From Siderastrea siderea (Eukaryota; Cnidaria; Anthozoa; Scleractinia; Rhizangiidae): 64,000 nt of DNA. This document shows, one piece after another, positions 1-10,482 of the stretch; the stretch's first letter is position 1, and the number at the start of each line of letters is the position of its first letter. Both the position numbers and the translations under genes were made by a program. The stretch spans positions 34,406,943-34,470,942 of the forward strand of contig OZ034970.1 of assembly GCA_964030785.1 (NCBI GenBank), read 5' to 3'. A model generated the notes under the pieces. The model was not told the origin of the DNA. It was given only the letters and a program-made list of their open reading frames with translations, and did no database searches.

Positions 1-869
1 TTACATCTGAAAACTATTTTAAGAGTCTCGTAACACCGGATACTTTAGAGCCGAGTAACCAAAAATACTCGTTTCGACAGTTGATCTGATGCACATTTTT
101 GATCAAGTATAAATCAGAGGAATAAGCTCATATGATGCGGGGCACTTGGTGGGCGACGTAAAAAGGTTTCAAAAACTAGACTCTTTTTTATAAGAACCAT
201 TTTTATAAGAACGTTGAGGCTGAGATTTGCCCCCAGATTTAAGAAAATGTATGGGTTAAAATAAGAACATCCTCAGGCTCAGCCAAATTTTAAGCGTTCT
301 TATATAAAATTTCAAGTGTTAATTTAGGCAACACCAAGAAGGGTTTGCTTTATCCCCCTGTTATAGTCCAGTCTATCTATGAAAATTTGTAGGGGAAGAT
401 CAAACTAATTGCAACAGAATATTTTTCACTATTCTAAGGTTGAAAGTAGCTAGTTAAACAACATACTAAAAGTTCCCCAAAATTCGCTTAGTGGAACATG
501 GTTAAAATTAGCCTTGAAAATGGCTCGCTTTTACCACAGGGTACCCAAGCCAAGTAAACCGGGAAATTCGTTAGAATTAAGTTCAGTTTGGCTTTTTGCA
601 GTGTTTTCCTTTTGTTTTTGTCTTTTTGTAATAATTAAACATCAGGAAAAACTGATTTAACTATTTTTCAAGAAAATAAAGAGTGCCACCGTAGACCACA
701 GGGCTCCCAATTGAAACAGATATTTTGTTCTTACATCTTGACAAAGTTGAATTCTTTTTTCATTATTTTTCAGTCTTTCACAGATACTATATCAAAGTAA
801 TTAACAATAAACAGCAATAAGAATTTTAACATTTAAGTAGCTAAAAGGTTGTGAAAGACCCGCAAATGG
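1..869. other. AT-rich non-coding flank of the Penelope element
   Basis: No supported gene. The stretch is AT-rich and multiply interrupted in all frames. An imperfect inverted repeat at about 196-310 (arms with ATAAGAACG and GAGGCTGAG, then their complements) could be a small MITE, but I see no clear target duplication. The remainder may be 5' untranslated sequence of the Penelope element that follows. Confidence 0.4.
196..310. repeat. Imperfect inverted repeat, possible MITE
   Basis: The left arm reads TATAAGAACGTTGAGGCTGAG and the right side contains the reverse complement of both blocks (CTCAGGCTCAG and CGTTCTTATAT), in altered order. This is consistent with a small foldback element. Family and exact ends cannot be set from one copy. 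Confidence 0.35.
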
Positions 870-1082
870 CAAACTAAGTGAGCTCCTCTGTACTACTTGA
901 TTCCGTAGCTAAGAAAATAGAAGACAAGAACGTGTCCATGACGGGGCAACGCACGACTGTTTTGAAGCTGGAATACCTGGAGATGGTGGACATTCTAAGA
1001 AAGTTCATCAAAGGAGACAGACGCGGAACGCAGATGTCACGCCAACACGCAAGACCTACAAGACTCACGACCTCCACAAGAC

Positions 1083-3389
1083 ATGCATCCTGACCCAGAG
1101 AGAAGCATGACCACTTCTAACAACACCTCAGCCAGACGCAACAGACGTAGACGTAAACGTAGCAAAACAACTAGGAAACTAGACACCACCACCGTCATAA
1201 ACCTGTCAAGCGTGCAATTAACTCAAGACGAAGTCAATTTACTCTCTCGTGGCCTCAAATTTTGTCCTACTCCAACTCATATCAACTGGCCGGAATTCAA
1301 AGCAGACATCGCTGATTTCATAAGACGACTCCGACTGCATGAATATTTTCACGATAACAACAACAATTCATCTCAAGATAGCCACAACCCCTTCCGTGTT
1401 AAATCTACCTGGATCCCCCACCCCGGACGTGACGCTTCATTAGACGCATTCTCCAACACCATAGAGGAACAATTACTCAACGCTAGACCAACTAGAATAC
1501 GTGACAACTTGACCAAACGAGAAAGACGAGCTTTGAAACGTCTCATCCGGCGAGAAGATATCATCATTAAACCCGCAGACAAAGGCTCGGGGACGGTTGT
1601 CATGGACATGGACTGCTACGAAAATGAATGCCTCCGACAACTCAATGACACAGAATTCTACGAAAAAATCGACAAAGACATTACTCCGCTCACTCACGAA
1701 TGTGTCAAAAGATACATTTCCGGATTACAATTTGACAAAATGATTAATGACGAGACAGCGAAATACCTCAAAGAAAACTCTCCTAAACCAGGTCGCTTTT
1801 ACACCATTCCTAAAATACACAAACAGGGTCATCCTGGTCGCCCTATAGTCTCTAGCAACAGCCATCCCACAGAACGTATTTCCCAATTTGTCGATTTTCA
1901 TCTTCAACCACTAGTTACCAAACTTCCTTCTTACATAAAAGACACCACCCATTTTCTCAACAAACTCAACAGCATCGGTCAACTACCTGATGGTGTTCTA
2001 CTCGTTACCCTTGATGTATCTTCACTCTATACAAACATACCTCATAATGACGGAATCCAAGCCTGCAGCGAATTTCTGGACCAACGGCTCAATCCTACTA
2101 TCCAGACGACCAGACTCTGTGATCTCATTCGCATGATACTTACTAATAACACTTTCACTTTTAATGGACAGCATTACAGACAAATTAACGGAACAGCTAT
2201 GGGGACCAAAATGGCTCCCTCATACGCCAACCTTTTCATGGGAAAATTTGAAAAAGACGCTCTAGCAGCTGCTTCACATTCTCCCCTAATTTGGTGGCGT
2301 TACATCGATGACATCTTCCTCCTCTGGACACATGGCGAAGAAAAATTAAATGATTTTATCACATACTTAAACAACCTACACCCTACAATCAAATTTACCA
2401 ATTCCTTCTCCTACAACGAAATCCCGTTCCTTGATGTTAACGTACTGCTCATCAACGGCAGATTAGAAACTGACCTTTATGTTAAGCCTACAGACAAACA
2501 TCAGTATCTCCTTAAATCATCCTGCCACCCATCTCACACCAAACAATCAATCCCGTTCAGCATGGCCTTACGACTTAGAAGAATTTGTTCAACGGATGAG
2601 TTCTTTAACACACGTTCCAACGCACTCACAACACATTTAATCAAGAGAGGATATCAACACCGTTTTCTTAAAGAAGAAACGGAGAAAGTGCGTCAAATTC
2701 CACGCAGCAAAGCCCTCGAAACATCAACGAAACAAGAGAATAACAGAATCCCGTTTGTAGTAACATTTAATCCAGCCCTTCCTAACATACGTCAAATCAT
2801 TTTCAACAACCTAAACATTCTTCGTTCTTCACAGCGATGCAAAGCAGCATTCCCTTCTCCTCCTCTCATATCATACCGCCGTTGCAACAACCTACGTGAC
2901 ATTCCAGTCAGAGCCACACACCGCAGACCACCCCCCAAAACACCTGGAGCTTTCCGCTGTAACAGAAGTAGGTGCAAAACATGTCCTTTCATTACAGAGG
3001 GAACCACGTTTTACACCTTCTTCTCCACTAACGAACAAAGGCAAATTCTACATCACATCTCTTGCTCATCTTCCAGTCTCATCTATATGATACAGTGCTC
3101 CAGATGCAAGGTGCAATACATTGGAGAAACTAAACGTCAACTCAGCGACAGATTTGGGGAACACAGACGCGCAATCGAAAAAGCGATCACCCATCGTCAC
3201 ATCGATCAACCCACCGCCGTTTCAGATCACTTCATTCTCCCTGGCCACTCCATCAACGACATAGAACTCATTCCCCTAGAACTCATTCACTCGAACAGGG
3301 ACAGCATTCGTAAAGCCAGAGAAGCATTTTTGATTTCAAAGGGCAAGACACTTGAACCCCACGGAATAAACAGACGAGATGAAACTTAA
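1083..3389 (+). CDS. Penelope-like reverse transcriptase / GIY-YIG endonuclease polyprotein
   Basis: A 768-residue uninterrupted ORF. The N-terminal part is basic and contains the PLE-typical block KFCPTP near residue 60. Reverse transcriptase motifs follow in order: LDVSSLYTNIP near residue 315 (motif A), NGTAMGTKMAPSYANLF near 375 (motif B) and WRYIDDIFLLW near 405 (catalytic Asp pair), then FLDVNV and KPTDKHQYL. After a Cys-rich linker (SRCKTCPF), the C-terminus carries a GIY-YIG nuclease: IYMIQCSRCKVQYIGETKR with RFGEHRRAI about 15 residues on. The start is the first ATG in frame. There are no stops or frameshifts and the catalytic motifs are all present, so the copy may be recent and possibly still functional. 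It is not a host gene. Confidence 0.9.
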   Translation: MHPDPERSMTTSNNTSARRNRRRRKRSKTTRKLDTTTVINLSSVQLTQDEVNLLSRGLKFCPTPTHINWPEFKADIADFIRRLRLHEYFHDNNNNSSQDSHNPFRVKSTWIPHPGRDASLDAFSNTIEEQLLNARPTRIRDNLTKRERRALKRLIRREDIIIKPADKGSGTVVMDMDCYENECLRQLNDTEFYEKIDKDITPLTHECVKRYISGLQFDKMINDETAKYLKENSPKPGRFYTIPKIHKQGHPGRPIVSSNSHPTERISQFVDFHLQPLVTKLPSYIKDTTHFLNKLNSIGQLPDGVLLVTLDVSSLYTNIPHNDGIQACSEFLDQRLNPTIQTTRLCDLIRMILTNNTFTFNGQHYRQINGTAMGTKMAPSYANLFMGKFEKDALAAASHSPLIWWRYIDDIFLLWTHGEEKLNDFITYLNNLHPTIKFTNSFSYNEIPFLDVNVLLINGRLETDLYVKPTDKHQYLLKSSCHPSHTKQSIPFSMALRLRRICSTDEFFNTRSNALTTHLIKRGYQHRFLKEETEKVRQIPRSKALETSTKQENNRIPFVVTFNPALPNIRQIIFNNLNILRSSQRCKAAFPSPPLISYRRCNNLRDIPVRATHRRPPPKTPGAFRCNRSRCKTCPFITEGTTFYTFFSTNEQRQILHHISCSSSSLIYMIQCSRCKVQYIGETKRQLSDRFGEHRRAIEKAITHRHIDQPTAVSDHFILPGHSINDIELIPLELIHSNRDSIRKAREAFLISKGKTLEPHGINRRDET

Positions 3390-3528
3390 TCTATTTCTAT
3401 TTTTAAAAAAGCTGTTAGTCACGTTTCCGCTTTTTATGTTTGTCAACCAATCATATTTAATCTTTTCATTTTAATCATTTTAAATCTTGTAACCGTTTCA
3501 TTCGATTTTTACTTAGCTTTTACAGCCC

Positions 3529-3570
3529 CTGATGAAGGTGAGTTTTGTCTCACCGAAATATTGGGCAATA
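3529..3570 (+). ncRNA. Hammerhead ribozyme motif in PLE 3' region
   Basis: The conserved core CTGATGA (3529-3535) is followed by a 6-bp helix II (GGTGAG / CTCACC, loop TTTTGT), then GAAA (3555-3558) and a short helix III, TATT-GGGC-AATA. This order (core, helix II, GAAA, helix III) is the type I hammerhead arrangement described for Penelope-like elements. Helix I and the exact cleavage base were not resolved by eye, so activity is unproven. Confidence 0.65.
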
Positions 3571-3600
3571 AAATTGTTACCCTTCTTAGCTGTCCGATCA

Positions 3601-4313
3601 GCCTTGCAATTGGTTTTTTGTTTTATTCAACATTGCTGATCCTGATCTACACCAAGATCCAGCTTCACCTCGCTACTGTTTGTCCAAGTGGTCCTTGCAT
3701 CGAGTTACCTGATTTATGTTATGTTACCCTACTTTGCCGGCTGCTGCAGCTCATAACCTTTATGCGAAATCGGCATGTTTATCTCCAACTACTGCATGAC
3801 TTACCTAAGACACAACTGTCTGTGTAAAATAGCCTTATGAATGGTTTACTTACATGTTGTGCGCCGCAGTGATCGCTTCTGGGCTGAGTTATCTACTGAA
3901 CTGATTATTGAGCAGGCAATTTAATTGGGCAAACCTGAAGGCAATATACGGGCAACTCGCGTTAGAGCTCACGCCCTAGGGACTTAGGGACTGCAGTTCT
4001 ATGTCCATAATGTGAAGTATCCGCAATGGGGAAGGCCGATTTGCTAAGATATGTGGGTGCAACGTTTGTCTGCAATAGCAGGTGTCCGTAACAGTGGAGT
4101 GTCGATTAGGCATATTGAGCATATTTTACATCGCTTGGAATGTCGCGGTAGAAGAGCAATCCGCTTAACAATTTAACAATTTCTTGTTGTTAAGGTCATG
4201 TCATTCGCACGGTCACAACTTAACATTTTCCTCTTCTGTTTTTGCACAGTATAGATTAGTATTCTTTTAAAATCAAGGATGTTTGGGCAACTTCTTACAC
4301 TTGCTAGGTATTA
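3601..4313. other. No gene recognised
   Basis: Sequence between the Penelope element and the PIN-like relic. It contains short ORFs only, with no recognisable domain. Parts before 4314 may be degraded 5' sequence of the relic that follows. Confidence 0.4.
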
Positions 4314-5760
4314 ATGCGAAGCTTAAAGACGACAGGCGGGCTGACCCGAGGACTAGGAATGTCAGAGACGCAGCGTTTGGTGTGGGTGATGTCCATGCCT
4401 GCCTGTGTAGTTATAAATAACGCTATGAAGAGTCTCACTGACATTAACTTCAAGACAAGCGAGAGCATACCAGTTCATGCAAGTGGGCAGCACAAGGACG
4501 CAACCAAGGCAAAGAAGGAACAGGATCATAGTGCCACCACAAAGATAGTGGATTACCTGCCCCAGAGAAGCCCATTTGGTACTGACCCATCCCTGTGCAA
4601 CATCACAACCGGGGTAGAGGCTGAAGACGGTGTGAACTGCGATAAGGCAAAAGAAGCGTGGGATCAGATAGTTCGATGGCTGGAAAGAATGTTCATGGGT
4701 ATTCATTTCAAAAGAAGCAGCAGGTGATAATCCTTGCGTCTAGAAAAGTGCTCCAATTTAGAAATGGCAAAGTCCAATAATATTAGACCCTCAACTATTG
4801 CATTATTGCTACTAGTGGGCGATATGATAATCCCGAGGCACTGTTTAAATATGAAATGTCCAGCTATCCTACGGCTCTCTTTGATGCTTCATTGCTGTCC
4901 AGGCAAGCTAGCAAGCCCGCTTTAGCCGACGCAATTTGGACTGAGACGGCAGGCAGTTAGACAGCACGTCCTGGAGACAAACAACATGCTTTGATTCATC
5001 GCGTAAACTGGCCACATGGCCTGACGTACGACGCTATTTGTGCTTGCGCTATATATATTCAGTATGTAGAGGGAAGGTATAGGAAAGCTATTGTTGTGTT
5101 TGACGGGTATAACTATGGTCCATCTACCAAGGAATACACTCACCAGAGAACCATCACTGCCTGCGCACAACCGGTGTTGTTTGACACTGACATGCTCATC
5201 CCTCCTTCAGGAAAACAAACAGAGGTTCATCAATCTTCTTGTCCTTCTTACAGACAAGCGGAGACTTGCAAGATGCTCTGTTCTTCAAGCTTCTGGTATT
5301 GGTGATCTCCTTATTCTCCAGACGGCAGTTCAGGCCACACGGTCCTACAACACCGCTCTTGTTTGTAATGATACCGACCTTCTTGTGTTGATGCTATATC
5401 ACAGCAAATGATCTGCTTTTTAAACCGGAGCCAAAGCAATGATCAAAGAGTATGGAACATCAAAAAGACGAAGTCGATTCTGCACTAGGACTTGATGTCT
5501 GTTAAAACATTTTATCGTACATGCGCTTCTTGGCTGCAATACGATATCTCAGATCCATGGAATTGGAAAATCCATAGCTCTTAGACTAATGCACAGTTTT
5601 GCGACCAAGCAATAGTCTTAAGCAGCACAGCTGCTGCTAACAATGAGGTCATAGCAGCGGGTGAGAGAACTCTGGTGTGTCTGTAAAATGGCGGTTCTGG
5701 GACATGTCTAGATTCCTTGCATTACACAAGTTTTGCCAGAAAGCAGTTACAAGGTAACGC
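4314..5760 (+). pseudogene. Degenerate copy of a widespread PIN-like uncharacterised protein family
   Basis: Fragments in several frames line up in the order expected of a large, repetitive invertebrate protein family of unknown function. The first ORF (4314-4727, 137 residues) has WVMSMPACVVIN, DPSLCNITTG and DKAKEAWDQI. Next come KPALADAIWT (about 4915), VNWPHGLTYDAIC (about 5005), VVFDGYNYGPS (about 5095), QRFINLL (about 5220), ILQTAVQA and NDTDLLVLML (to 5411). The last recognisable part reads roughly HGIGK and VIAAGERTLVCL (5560-5690). The acidic spacing resembles PIN-like nucleases. At least four frame changes and internal stops separate the blocks, so this copy is dead. The family name is from memory of related proteins, not from a search. 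Confidence 0.6.
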
Positions 5761-6332
5761 TTGTGTACACGTGCAACCAGAAATATTTAACAATATTTAA
5801 GAAATATTTATTTCCTTTCAAAACAAAGAGGACATTACAAAATAAGTCACGGTTTCATATTACAGTGGTTTACATTGAACTACAGACTACTTATTTACAT
5901 ACTGTATCGGCTACATTAAATTGCATTACAAGTCAATTAGGTTTCACTACTTTAAAGTGAGTTACAATGCTGTGTTTTTTTAATTTACATTATTTTGTTG
6001 GAAATCCATTAGACAAAAGAAGAAAACAAGTGTTACAAGAAGTACACAGATAAAAAAAAATAGATAGATAAATTAAAAAACAATAAATACCAGCTAAAGC
6101 GCAGAAAAAAAAAGGTTATTGCAAATGAGCGTAAATCGTAACGCAAATCTGAGAGAGCGAGTTGCTTTAGTGATACTTAGTATACTAGGATGCGTGAAGC
6201 TACAATAATTAGCATCAACGTTAATTCATTGGCTTAAAGGAGTTTTATTTCAAGCTAAAGAAGAAAGAACGTCAATTATTTCTGCGAGTAGGATCGTATA
6301 AGTGGAATGCAATACATAAATTTTACAACTGG
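5761..6332. other. AT-rich spacer
   Basis: No gene seen. The sequence is rich in A and T, with A runs at about 6051-6110. The part next to 6333 is probably the 3' untranslated region of the minus-strand LINE. Confidence 0.4.
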
Positions 6333-9300
6333 CTACTCAATATATCCTGCAAGAGGTTCCCATTTAACCCTTGGAATTTCACCCTTACTTCTAACTAAAG
6401 TTTTATATACCAGTGCACTTACTTTTTTGGCCTTTAAAAGTTTCATACTAAGATGTTCATACTCTTGATTCAATTGATTGTTGTCATTCTCCTTTTTGAT
6501 ACTGCTATTATCAAGGCCCTTGACAGCTGATATTATGCCGTAAAAGCTTAGCGGAGGAACATTCAGGTCGTATTTTTGTTGGAATTCTGTCAGAGAAAGA
6601 TAATTGTTGCTTTCCGGAATTTGTAAATGTTTGACTTTTGTGATTCCTTTTAAACATCAATCTTTAGAGAAGATTGGTCTGTTTTCTATTCTTATTAGAG
6701 AATTGTGCCACAAGCTTTGCTCTTGTAGCTGCGCCAGAGTTGTTATTTTCTGTTCGAAGTTAACTTCCGCCCAGAGTTTAAGCAGTTCTTCCAGAAATGG
6801 ATCTGAGACTTTGATCAACGTTACGGTGTCTTTAATGTTAAGGTTCCCGGTGAAAGCATTTTCACGGCCAGGTCAAAAAACACTTTCCATTGTTGGTAGA
6901 ATCCACGTACGTTTGGATCCAAGATGTTTTTAGCTATTTATTGAAAGAAATAAGGTCGATCATCTTTACTCCTCCCTCGCAATAGTCGTTGATCATAATT
7001 TTTCGTTTGATTTTGTCTCCTTTCCCATTCCAAAGAAATTGATAAAACAATGTGTTGATCTCGTTTATAACGCTATAGTTTGATGGCAAAGATGATAGTA
7101 AATAAACTGATTGCGACGCGACTAGAGACTTCAACACGGCGATTCTCCCTAGTAGACTTAACCTGCGGTACTTCCAGCAACTCAGGATTTTCCTGATCTT
7201 TGCTATTTTTTCATTATAATTTAGGAGTGCAGACAATTCCGGTTTGACTGATAACCACAGTCCCAAGGTTTTCACCTTATATTTTGGCCACTTAAAATCC
7301 TTTCCTGGCAAAATAAGTTTCTCATTACCAATACTGGAACCTATCCAAAGAGCTTCTGTCTTCTTGTCATTTAGTCTGAGACCAGAGATTCTGCTAAAAT
7401 CATCTAGCATATTTAGAGCCAAAGAAAGAGCTTCTTTCGAGCCGTCCAAAATGAGTGTGGTATCGTCAGCATATTGGCTAATTTTAATTTCATTGTTGTT
7501 GAGAGAAAAACCTTTTACGCTAACGTTGTTTCTAACTGCCTTGGCCAAAACTTCCACTGAAAGGATAAATAGATATGGAGACAGGGGGCAGCCTTGCCTC
7601 ACTCCTCTTAGAGTCTGGAAAAAATTGGTTGACCAGCCATTATTCAGAACGCAACTTTCCGTTTTGCAGTAAAGAACTTTTACCCAATTAATGATCGATG
7701 GACCAAACCCGCAGAAGCGTAAAGACTTAACGATAAAGGACCACTCGAGCCAGACGAAAGCTTTTTCAAAGTCTATAAAAAGTAATAGCCCAGGAATGCT
7801 TTTCTCTGCGGCGTATTGGATGATGCAATCTATAAGCCGGACGTTTTCTTCAATAAATCTGCCCTTCATGAACCCTGTTTGATTGTTGTTGATAAGACTG
7901 GGGAGTACTGATTTGATTCGATTTGCAAGAGTTTTTGCAGCGATCTTGTAGTCCGTATTGAGGAGAGTTATAGGGCGCCAGTTTTTTATAAAGTAGAGTT
8001 CCTCATCCTTTTTTGGAATGAGCTTAATGATACCCCGTCTTTGTGTTATAGAGAGGCAGCCAGATTCGAAGGCATAATTTAAGGCCGAAACTAGCAGGGA
8101 GGAAATATCTTTCCAAAAAGTTTTCTAAAATTCAGCTGGTAAGCCGTCTGTACCAGGCGTTTTGTCTGAAACCATACTTTTTACAGCTTCTAAACATTCC
8201 TTTTCAGATAAGAGACCTTCGCAGCTCTTTTGGTCCTCGTGGCTTAGCACAGTGTCGTTTACTTGTTGAAAGAAATCCGAATGCTCGTGGGAGCTGTCAC
8301 TGATTTTTGAGGTGTAAAGGTGTTTGTAAAACGATTCATATTCGGATAAGATTACCTCGTGAGAAGTGACAAAATCTGCATCATTAATTTTAAGTTGACT
8401 AATTGTCCCTTGTTTAAAATGTCTCTTTTGAAGAGTGAGAAAGTATTTGGTGTTTTTTTCTCCTTCATTGTACCATTGAGACTTTGATCTAAGAATTGTA
8501 CCTTTGGTCCGATATTCTATTATTTTTTCTAGCTCACATTTTAATGTGTTAATTCTTACTAAAATATTCTGGTTTTGGAGTGCGTTGTTGTTAGCCTTAT
8601 CAAGTTGCTGTTCCAATATTGCGATTGACTTTTCCAGCTCGTCTTTCTTTTTTCGTTGCAGATTTTTTTGACGCAGCATATAAGAGATTGATTTCTCCAG
8701 CACATTTAACTCCCAAAGTAAGGCGGGATTGACTGAAACATCATTTTCATAATCTTTTGCAGTTTCTTGGATTGTTGCTCTAATTTCCTCAAAGTATCTG
8801 GCTTCAGCCAAAAGCGAGGTGTTCAGCTTCCAAAAACCCTTTCCTCTTGGGTTTGAGTGCAGAGATAAGCTAAGAGTGATCATGGAATGATCGCTTTTGA
8901 ACCCTGGGATAATGTCTGCCTGAGTTATATTGCAAATAGATAATTGGCTTACTAGGAAAAAGTCAAGTCTACACTGGATGTCAGGTTGCCATTGGCGCCA
9001 GGTATATCTCATGGCATCCGGGTTAAGAGTTCGCCATGCGTCAGACAGTTCTAGACTTTCGGAGAAATCCTGAACGACCTTCCGAGCATTTTTATGTGTT
9101 TTCGCTAGGCCTCCTATTTTGTCTTTCTCAAGTTCAAGTACTAGATTGAAATCTCCTCCAATTATAATTTCTTCACAATGAAAGCTGGATAAGTGATCGA
9201 AGAGAGCGTGGAAGAAGTTTAGATCATCCTCGTTGGGGGCGTATATGTTAGCTAATGTTAGAAGTTTAGTACTTGCTTCGATATCACAGATTATGAAGCG

Positions 9301-9570
9301 GCCGTTCGGGTCCGCAAAAAGCTTTAGAATCTGAAGATTAAAAGTGTTGTTGAAAAGGATGCTGACTCCCGCTTTGTTGCTCGCACAACAACTGAAAAGC
9401 ATTTTATAGCCCCATTCACGACTCCATAAATCTGTCGTATTTTCAGAACAATGGACCTCTTGCAGCATATAAATTGAGATTTTTTTTTATCTCAACCAAT
9501 TAAACGCCTCTCTTCTTTTCGTGTTGTTACCTAATCCCCTGACGTTAAGTGACGCAATTTTCAGCTCCAT
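6333..9570 (-). pseudogene. L1/Tx1-like non-LTR retrotransposon ORF2 (APE endonuclease + reverse transcriptase), decayed
   Basis: Read on the minus strand, ORF2 starts at ATG 9570 (MELKIASLNVRGLG, the classic APE N-terminus). It continues, after a frame slip in an A run near 9485, through MLQEVHCSE, NIYAPN, IIGGDFN and SDHSMI. A coiled linker leads to the reverse transcriptase: TGFMKGRFIEEN, LLFIDFEKAF, GVRQGCPLSPYLF and QYADDTTLILDG. The main frame is broken by TAG at about 8127 (just after PAEF) and TAG at 6934 (after ISFNK). A further frame change near 6880 leads to an end at 6333. The second Asp expected in DFEKAFD is Val. Little decay relative to its length suggests a fairly young, inactive copy. 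The L1/Tx1 assignment is from motif style. Confidence 0.85.
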
Positions 9571-10049
9571 TGTTTTATGTAGGATTTAAAGAATTTAGAC
9601 CTGTTTTGCAATTGTAGCCTATTAGCATATATTTTATTTATCCTCGCACTCTTCTTTACAAAAATGTTTGTTTCACTCCAAAAGTCTTGACAAAACAGCA
9701 AAATAAAAGCGATAGAGTACTGTGCAAAGAAGGATTGGCACCATTGTCCACCAGCTTGCCCCCAGCACATTCATCACTGCTTGAGGTAATCTGCTGCAGC
9801 TGTAAGACGGATTGTAGCACCCAAAAATGCTCCAGCCAGGAAAATGGCTTGGACTGCTCTGTTCCTTGCAGAGCGTGCTAAGGAGTGAGCTGTACTAACG
9901 CACCTGTTCTAGGCCTCGCAAATGGAGACAGCGAAGATACAGTCTAGCTATATACCCTTTTATAAATGGGAAAGCAATCAACATATCAAGGACACATGAG
10001 CAAATTACAAGATGTGTCAGGTGGTTATCACCATCTTGAGCTCATTAAG
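9571..10049. other. LINE 5' flank, no gene
   Basis: Probably the 5' untranslated region of the minus-strand LINE near 9571-9770. No ORF1-type protein is recognisable, so the element may be 5' truncated. The rest shows nothing I can name. Confidence 0.35.
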
Positions 10050-10065
10050 TAATGGTAATTGGACT

Positions 10066-10096
<31 letters not shown>

Positions 10097-10482
10097 AATT
10101 AATTTTAAATCGGCCGAGCGCGTAGTGAGAGGACGATTTGAAATTACGAGCACGATTATCCCTGAATTGTACGACACGAAGTCCAATTACCAATTTATTA
10201 TATCTATAACAAAATGCGAGATTAGAAAATGTACGCGCCCTTCGGGATATATTTTTAATTACCAGTTTTGCAAACAGTGAAGAAACAGCTATAAAAAGAA
10301 CCCATTTCAGTGCACCTGATTGACGCGCGCGCAGCGTAGCTGTCCGATTACAGCTATCCAATTATAAATAGTTCAAATTGGACAGCTGTAATTGGACACC
10401 CACGTGATCACCCTCCAATAACGTATCAAATAGGCGCCCGGAGAGCCAATCACAATCGATCATTTTGTTATAGATACGATTT
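10050..10482. repeat. Composite palindromic MITE cluster
   Basis: Three nested or adjacent foldbacks are visible. The first is 10050-10195, with arms reading TGGTAATTGGACT and ACAATTCAGGGA and their complements. The second is a near-perfect hairpin at 10341-10398, with arms TGTCC.ATTACAGCT.TCCAATT. The third is an inverted pair TATCTATAACAAAATG at about 10200 and its complement at about 10461. The pattern is typical of non-autonomous foldback elements. The exact outer termini are unclear. Confidence 0.65.

Larger units (their letters stand above)
870..3600 (+). mobile_element. Penelope-like retroelement (PLE) with GIY-YIG nuclease
   Basis: A complete-looking element: one long ORF at 1083-3389, a short 3' untranslated region and a hammerhead-type motif at 3529-3570. 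Penelope-like elements encode a reverse transcriptase related to telomerase and insert using a GIY-YIG endonuclease; many carry hammerhead ribozymes in their terminal repeats. The 5' boundary is uncertain, because I do not find an upstream copy of the 3' tail that would mark a pseudo-LTR. The 3' boundary is also approximate. Confidence 0.8.
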
